NCBI RefSeq assembly: GCF_004000905.1
Contig: NZ_BIMD01000010.1
Coordinates: 60,237-124,236, forward strand
Reading direction: 5' to 3'
Source: Paenibacillus humicus NBRC 102415
GTDB taxonomy: Bacteria; Bacillota; Bacilli; Paenibacillales; Paenibacillaceae
Length of the DNA stretch: 64,000 bases
Shown: one piece after another, positions 59,665-64,000 of the stretch
How the letters are laid out: each line of letters opens with the position of its first letter
Position numbering within the stretch: the stretch's first letter is position 1
Notes under the pieces: model-generated
What the model saw: only the letters and a program-made list of their open reading frames with translations
Told to the model about the DNA's origin: nothing
Database searches by the model: none
Position numbers and translations under genes: made by a program

Positions 59665-60747
59665 ATGAGAAGAAGGCTCAGGCTGTGGGGCGGCGGCTTG
59701 CTGCTGGCAGCGGCGGCCGTGCTGTCCATGTTCTGGCTTGGAGGGTACAAGCTGCCCGGTCCGCTGCCGGCGGACGACGAGCAGACGGGCATCAGCGGCA
59801 GGCATGTCATCAAGTTCAGCTACGTCGTGGCGGAGAACACGCCCAAGGGGCTGGCGGCGCAGCGGTTCGCCGATCTGGTGGAGGAGAAGTCCGGCGGCAA
59901 GGTGCAGGTGCAGCTGTTCCCGAACGGAACGCTGTTCACGGAGCCGGACGAGCAGGCCGCTCTGGCCCGCGGGGATGTGCAGATGATCGCGCCCGCCTTT
60001 TCCAATCTGTCGACCCGGATGCCGGAGTGGAGCGTCATGGACCTGCCCTTCGCCTTCCGCTCGGAAGAAGCGGTGGAGGAGGCGTTCAGCGGCGAGGTCG
60101 GCTCGCTGCTGTTCAAGCGGCTGGAGAGCAGGGGCATGATCGGCCTTGCCTTCTGGGGCAACGGGTTCAAGCAGATGACGGCGAACGGCAAGCCCCTTGC
60201 GCATCCCGAGGATTTCAGCGGCATGAAGGTCCGCATCCTGCCCGGCCCGATCGTCGATGCCCAGTTCCGGGCTTTGGGCGCCACGACGGCGGACATTCCG
60301 TTCAACAGCGTGTACAAGGCTTACGAGAGCGGCCGCGTCGACGGCGGGGAGAACACGATCACGAATATTTACAGCAAGAAGTTTTATCAGGTGCAAAAAT
60401 ACATGACGGTCAGCAATCACGCCTATCTCGGGTACGCCGTGCTGATGAACCGCTCCTTCTGGGAAAGCCTGCCGCCGGATGTGCAGGCCATCATCCAGGA
60501 GGCGATGCGGGAGACGACCGGCTGGGCCAACGAGAGCGCGCGGGAGATGAGCCGCAAGGAGCTCGCGGAAATGCGGAGCGGCCGCTGGATGAACATCGCC
60601 GATCTGCAGGAGCCGGAGCGGCGGGAGTGGATGGCTCTGTGGGAGCCGCTGTACGGACAGGCGGAGAAGCTCGCGGGGCGGGAGCTGATGGATGCGGTAC
60701 GGCGGCTGCGGAGCAAGTATGGGGGCGGGGTGGAGAGGGCTGAGTAA
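59665..60747 (+). CDS. dctB: TRAP-type C4-dicarboxylate-binding protein DctB
   Basis: A 360-residue extracytoplasmic binding protein (TRAP DctP/SBP family, PF03480 type). A hydrophobic segment (residues 8-26) is signal peptide or anchor. The mature domain has FSYVVAENTPKGLAAQRFADLVEEKSGGKVQVQLFPNGTLF, and MKVRILPGPIVDAQFRALGATTADIPFNSVYKAYESGRVDGGENT with the conserved Arg for carboxylate binding. No TRAP permease (DctQ/DctM) genes are nearby, so, as for Bacillus DctB, it likely acts as a co-sensor for the divergent DctS kinase. Start ATG follows GGAGGTGCGGAGGA. Confidence 0.9.
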   Translation: MRRRLRLWGGGLLLAAAAVLSMFWLGGYKLPGPLPADDEQTGISGRHVIKFSYVVAENTPKGLAAQRFADLVEEKSGGKVQVQLFPNGTLFTEPDEQAALARGDVQMIAPAFSNLSTRMPEWSVMDLPFAFRSEEAVEEAFSGEVGSLLFKRLESRGMIGLAFWGNGFKQMTANGKPLAHPEDFSGMKVRILPGPIVDAQFRALGATTADIPFNSVYKAYESGRVDGGENTITNIYSKKFYQVQKYMTVSNHAYLGYAVLMNRSFWESLPPDVQAIIQEAMRETTGWANESAREMSRKELAEMRSGRWMNIADLQEPERREWMALWEPLYGQAEKLAGRELMDAVRRLRSKYGGGVERAE

Positions 60748-61110
60748 TCAGCCTGCTGATTGAAGTTCATATTGGGCAGCAGCTTAGTCATATTTGACAT
60801 GGCATCTTGTTTATGAGGTTTACATGTTCAGGTTCGAAACCCCAGTCGGGACAAGGTGTTTTAAGGTACGACCGCTTCCCGAGCCGAGCGCGGATTGAGT
60901 ATCCAGATGAGAAACAAGGCTCAATAACCATGGTTTCCCCCTCCTTTTCCCTTGAGGGTTCAAAAGTTGGAAAAGCAATCGCACCGGATTTGTCCAATCC
61001 CGGAACTTGCCGCTCCGAGGCTCCAAAACATGATTTCCAACGGGTGAAAAAATCCCCCGGCTGTGCTAAACTACAGGAATTGCATGTAATTTGGGGGGTA
61101 ACAAAGCTTT
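60748..61110. other. Intergenic region between dctB and udk
   Basis: About 360 bases, with short hairpin AATCAG/CTGATT just after dctB but no T-run. The segment GGTTCGAAACCCC near 60834 resembles a tRNA T-arm, but no cloverleaf could be built. Overlapping short open frames on both strands lack ribosome binding sites. Content unexplained. Confidence 0.4.
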
Positions 61111-61734
61111 ATGCTTATCATAGGAATCGCCGGCGGCACCGGCTCGGGCAAGACGACCGTCGCCCGCTCCGTCATCGACCGGATGGGACCGGGCAAAGTG
61201 ACATTCGTCTCGCAGGACAACTATTATAAGGATCACTCGGAGCTCAGCATGAGCGATCGGGAGAAGATCAACTACGATCATCCCTTCGCGTTCGACAACG
61301 AGCTGCTCATCGAGAATCTCAAAACGCTGAAGCAGGGGCTGAGCGCCCAGGCTCCCGTCTACGACTTCACGGTTCACGCGCGCCGCACGGACAAGTCCGT
61401 CGAGCTGAAGCCGAGCAATATCGTCATCATCGAGGGGCTGCATGTCCTCTCGGACGAGCATCTGCGCGAGCTGCTGGACATCAAGGTGTTCGTCGACACC
61501 GACCCGGATGTCCGCATCCTGCGCCGCGTGCTGCGCGACATCGAGGAGCGGGGCCGCACGATCCACTCCATCCACGACCAGTATCTCAATACGGTCAAGC
61601 CGATGCATGAAGCGTTCATCGAGCCGTCCAAGAAGTACGCCGACATCATCATTCCGGAAGGCGGCCACAACGAAGTCGGCATCGAGCTGCTCGCGGTGCT
61701 GACCGAAAAATACCTGCATGGCAGCCGCAAGTAG
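61111..61734 (+). CDS. udk: Uridine kinase
   Basis: Udk phosphorylates uridine and cytidine in pyrimidine salvage. The 207-residue protein shows the P-loop GIAGGTGSGKTTVARSV (residues 5-21), SQDNYYKDHSEL, NYDHPFAFD, YDFTVHARR, and EGLHVL, all typical of the PRK/uridine kinase family. It starts at ATG 61111 after GGGGGGTA. A strong terminator follows within 50 bases. Confidence 0.96.
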   Translation: MLIIGIAGGTGSGKTTVARSVIDRMGPGKVTFVSQDNYYKDHSELSMSDREKINYDHPFAFDNELLIENLKTLKQGLSAQAPVYDFTVHARRTDKSVELKPSNIVIIEGLHVLSDEHLRELLDIKVFVDTDPDVRILRRVLRDIEERGRTIHSIHDQYLNTVKPMHEAFIEPSKKYADIIIPEGGHNEVGIELLAVLTEKYLHGSRK

Positions 61735-61782
61735 CCATCCTGCCTGATCCGGCAGCCGGCGCGAACCGGTTATGCCTCATGA

Positions 61783-61808
61783 GCCTCCCGGCCGGGAGGC
61801 TTTTTTTT
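61783..61808 (+). terminator. Terminator after udk
   Basis: GCCTCCC/GGGAGGC stem with a GGCC loop and eight T. Confidence 0.92.
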
Positions 61809-61862
61809 GCGTCCCGAGACCGGTGATGCGGTTTCGTTTCATGCCCTGATCGTTTAAGCCCA

Positions 61863-61933
61863 TAAAAAATGCACCCCCTAAATAACCAAGGCCGACACAG
61901 GAGTATCGGCCTTGGTTATTTACAGAAGGTGCC
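61863..61933 (-). terminator. Large terminator after the MMPL gene
   Basis: AAATAACCAAGGCCGA pairs perfectly with its complement (10-base loop), extended outward by GCACC/GGTGC. On the minus strand it ends in a T-rich stretch (A-run at 61863-61869). Confidence 0.85.
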
Positions 61934-61951
61934 TTTGTCTTTTTCGCGGCC

Positions 61952-64000
61952 TTAAATGCGATCCTGGCCTTGAACGGTCCCGTGATGCGCTGCCTGCTCC
62001 TTGGCGTTGAGCTGGGCGATCAGCTTGTCCCCCTCGACGTCGAGGTTCGGCAGCATGCGGTCGAGCCACTTCGGAAGCTTCCAGGCCGCATCTCCGAAGA
62101 TGGCCATGACGGCGGGCACGAGCGTCATGCGGATGATGAAGGCGTCGATCAGGATGCCTGCCGCGAGGGCGAAGCCGATCTGCTTGATCATGATATCCGG
62201 AGCGAAGATGAAGCCGGCGAATACGGACACCATGATGACGGCGGCCGCCACGACGACGCGGCTGGACTGCTCATAGCCGTGAATGACGCTGTCCGTTCCT
62301 TTATGTCCGTGGACGTACGATTCCCGCATGGAGCTGACGAGGAACACCTGATAGTCCATCGCGAGGCCGTACAGGATGCCGGTCACCATGATCGGCATGA
62401 AGCTGAGCAGCGGACCGCCCGTGTCGAAGCCGAAGATGGAATGGAGCCAGCCCCATTGGTAGACGGCGGTGGTGATGCCGAACGTGGCGAGCACGCTGAG
62501 CAGGAAGCCGACCGTAGCCTTGATCGGAACGATGATCGAACGGAACACGAGCAGGAGAATGATCACCGACAGAATCACGATGATGAGGATGTAGGTCGGG
62601 AATACGTCGGCCAGCTTGGAGGACATGTCGATGTTGATGGCCGTGAAGCCGGTGACGCCGATCGTGACATGGTTCTCCTTGGCGACGGCGGAGTCGGGAG
62701 CGCGGAGCTCCTGGACGAGAGTCCGGGTTGCCGCGTCGGTCGGTCCCGTGGTCGGGATGACGCTGATGATGCCGATGTCGCCGGTCTTGTTGATGCCCAT
62801 CGGCGAGACGAGAGCGACGCCCTCCTGGCCTTGAAGCCCTTGGACCAGCTTGTTGAGACCCTCCGGCGTAATGGCGCCGGATTCCGAGGCAGGCTCCGCG
62901 ACGAGGAGCAGCGGGCCGTTGTAGCCTTCGCCGAAGCCGTCGGAGATGGCGTCGTAGCTCTGCCTGACGGGAGTGTCGAGATTGGCGGTCGCGCCGGAGG
63001 GAATGCCCATCTCCATCTTGGCGACCGGAATCGCGGCAGCGCCGAGCACGGCCACGACTCCGATCACGACGAGCCAACGGGCCTTGACGACTCCTGTGGC
63101 CCAGCGATGTGCGAAGCCGTGGCTTTTTTTCGACGAAGCGGCGTTTTTTGCCCGCGCCTTGGGCGAGACGATCTTTTCGCCGATGAGGCCAAGCAGCGCA
63201 GGCAGCAGCGTCAGGGAGAGCAGGACGTTGACGAAGACGGTCGCAGCGGCGACCAGCGCCATCGCGGACAGGAAGGCGATGCCGATTACGAGCATGCCGC
63301 AGAGGGCGATGATGACGGTCAAGCCGGCGAAGAAGACCGCGCTGCCGGCCGTGCCGACGGAGCGGCTCGCCGCTTCGCGCGCGCTGAGGCCCTGATCGAG
63401 CATCATCCGCCGCTGGCGGTTGACGATGAACAGCGAGTAGTCGATGCCGACGGCCAGGCCGACCATGAGCGCCAGCACCGGCGTGATGTCGGTCATCGGA
63501 ATGAACTTGGAGAAGGCGAACGCCGCGCCGACGCTGATTCCTACCCCGAGCAGGGCGGAGAGCAGCGGCAGTCCTGCGGCGACGACCGAGCCGAGCGTCA
63601 TCAGCAGGACGACGGCGGCGACCGCTACGCCGATGGCTTCCGTGGAGCCGATGGCGGGCTTGCCCGTCAGCGAGTCGCTGGGCAGCGCGGTGATGCCGGA
63701 GCCGTTCTGCTCGACGGTGTCGATGGCTGCGATGACGCTGTCCGTCACCGATTTGGGCAGCGAGGTCTGCTGCACGGTGAACTGGAACTGGAGCATCGCT
63801 ACGCTGCCGTCGGCGGAAAGCATGACTCCGGGCAGCGGCGCGCCGTCGACCATCATCGGGCCATAGGACGGCGCGGCGCTCTGCGTATGCCCGCCGCCTG
63901 CCGCTCCGGAAGCGGCGGCGTCTCCTGCCTGGCTTTGTCCGCCCGTGGCATCCGCCGTGCCCGCGGCGCCAGCCTCGGGAGAGCCTCCGGCCTGGCCTTG
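61952..64000 (-). CDS. MMPL/RND-family transporter, truncated by the window edge
   Basis: The last about 682 residues of a large membrane protein on the minus strand; the 5' end is beyond position 64000. It has helices and GDxGxx-like motifs of MMPL/YdfJ-type exporters: VGLAVGIDYSLFIVNRQRRM (near genomic 63420) and FMPIMVTGILYGLAMDYQVFLVSSM in the second repeat. The part at the right edge is an extracytoplasmic Gly/Ala/Ser/Gln-rich low-complexity stretch (63857-64000) with no stop codon. The substrate (lipid or drug) is unknown. The downstream terminator is listed separately. Confidence 0.88.
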   Translation of the reverse strand, partial: QGQAGGSPEAGAAGTADATGGQSQAGDAAASGAAGGGHTQSAAPSYGPMMVDGAPLPGVMLSADGSVAMLQFQFTVQQTSLPKSVTDSVIAAIDTVEQNGSGITALPSDSLTGKPAIGSTEAIGVAVAAVVLLMTLGSVVAAGLPLLSALLGVGISVGAAFAFSKFIPMTDITPVLALMVGLAVGIDYSLFIVNRQRRMMLDQGLSAREAASRSVGTAGSAVFFAGLTVIIALCGMLVIGIAFLSAMALVAAATVFVNVLLSLTLLPALLGLIGEKIVSPKARAKNAASSKKSHGFAHRWATGVVKARWLVVIGVVAVLGAAAIPVAKMEMGIPSGATANLDTPVRQSYDAISDGFGEGYNGPLLLVAEPASESGAITPEGLNKLVQGLQGQEGVALVSPMGINKTGDIGIISVIPTTGPTDAATRTLVQELRAPDSAVAKENHVTIGVTGFTAINIDMSSKLADVFPTYILIIVILSVIILLLVFRSIIVPIKATVGFLLSVLATFGITTAVYQWGWLHSIFGFDTGGPLLSFMPIMVTGILYGLAMDYQVFLVSSMRESYVHGHKGTDSVIHGYEQSSRVVVAAAVIMVSVFAGFIFAPDIMIKQIGFALAAGILIDAFIIRMTLVPAVMAIFGDAAWKLPKWLDRMLPNLDVEGDKLIAQLNAKEQAAHHGTVQGQDRI

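Noticed and set aside
60830..60850. tRNA-like GGTTCGAAACCCC segment
   Set aside because: The five-base T-stem does not close and no anticodon arm or acceptor stem can be placed on either strand.
60807..61229. Short open frames on both strands between dctB and udk
   Set aside because: Neither has a ribosome binding site or family resemblance, and the plus-strand frame runs into udk in another frame.

Overview
The window looks like chromosomal DNA of a GC-rich, low-GC-lineage Firmicute, most likely Paenibacillus or a close relative. The gene set is Bacillales-like (YkuK, YneF, Ntdp-type DUF402 protein, SodA, Udk, DctB/S/R/P, QueG, UvsE). Strong AGGAGG-type ribosome binding sites, frequent GTG/TTG starts, and PerR, HrcA (CIRCE) and CcpA (cre) type operators fit the same picture. 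I see no rRNA, tRNA, CRISPR array, prophage or insertion sequence.

Layout. 0-3.2 kb: a YkuK-type RNase H-fold protein, a Dps ferritin behind a PerR-like box, and a 14-helix drug exporter whose promoter spacer is filled by a long dyad. 3.6-9.6 kb: galU, a zinc-ribbon membrane protein, an HtrA-like protease without PDZ, and htpG behind a perfect CIRCE element. 9.8-18.9 kb: a Gly/Pro-repeat protein, sodA, an acetyltransferase, then DUF402, signal peptidase I, RNase HI, queG, yneF and folE on the plus strand, followed by a second, N-terminally extended superoxide dismutase and a membrane-anchored hydrolase on the minus strand. 19-34.7 kb: an IclR regulator, a DAACS symporter, two unknown genes, an amidase-domain protein, ddl, uvsE, a TauE/SafE permease, an inositol-phosphatase-type enzyme, a nucleotidyltransferase-fold protein, a sulfite-oxidase-fold protein and a marR-exporter operon.

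The most distinctive region is 34.8-52.7 kb, a compact non-ribosomal peptide synthetase (NRPS) locus. A divergent Sfp-type phosphopantetheinyl transferase faces a co-directional run: thioesterase with a Cys nucleophile, SDR oxidoreductase, NRPS1 (degenerate C - A[Thr] - T), ATP-grasp ligase, NRPS2 (A[Val] - T - C), NRPS3 (degenerate C - A[Ser] - T - C - T - thioesterase with a Cys nucleophile), nitrilase-family amidase, Ser thioesterase and MFS exporter. Most junctions overlap or are a few bases long, so it reads as one operon. The adenylation pocket residues match remembered Thr, Val and Ser codes closely. The last carrier domain has no adenylation domain of its own, the second C domain of NRPS3 has Asn in place of the catalytic His, and both Cys thioesterases are unusual. 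I do not recognise the product; a small Val/Ser/Thr peptide released by a Cys thioesterase, possibly as a strained ring, is an inference.

53-64 kb: a FhuF-like ferric reductase, then a C4-dicarboxylate locus (dctP-like symporter, malic enzyme under two overlapping cre sites, DctR/DctS-like two-component system, and a divergent TRAP-type binding protein), uridine kinase, and an MMPL-family transporter that runs off the right edge. Sensing (DctB/S/R), uptake (DctP) and metabolism (malic enzyme) of malate-like acids appear grouped, with the enzyme and permease probably under CcpA control.
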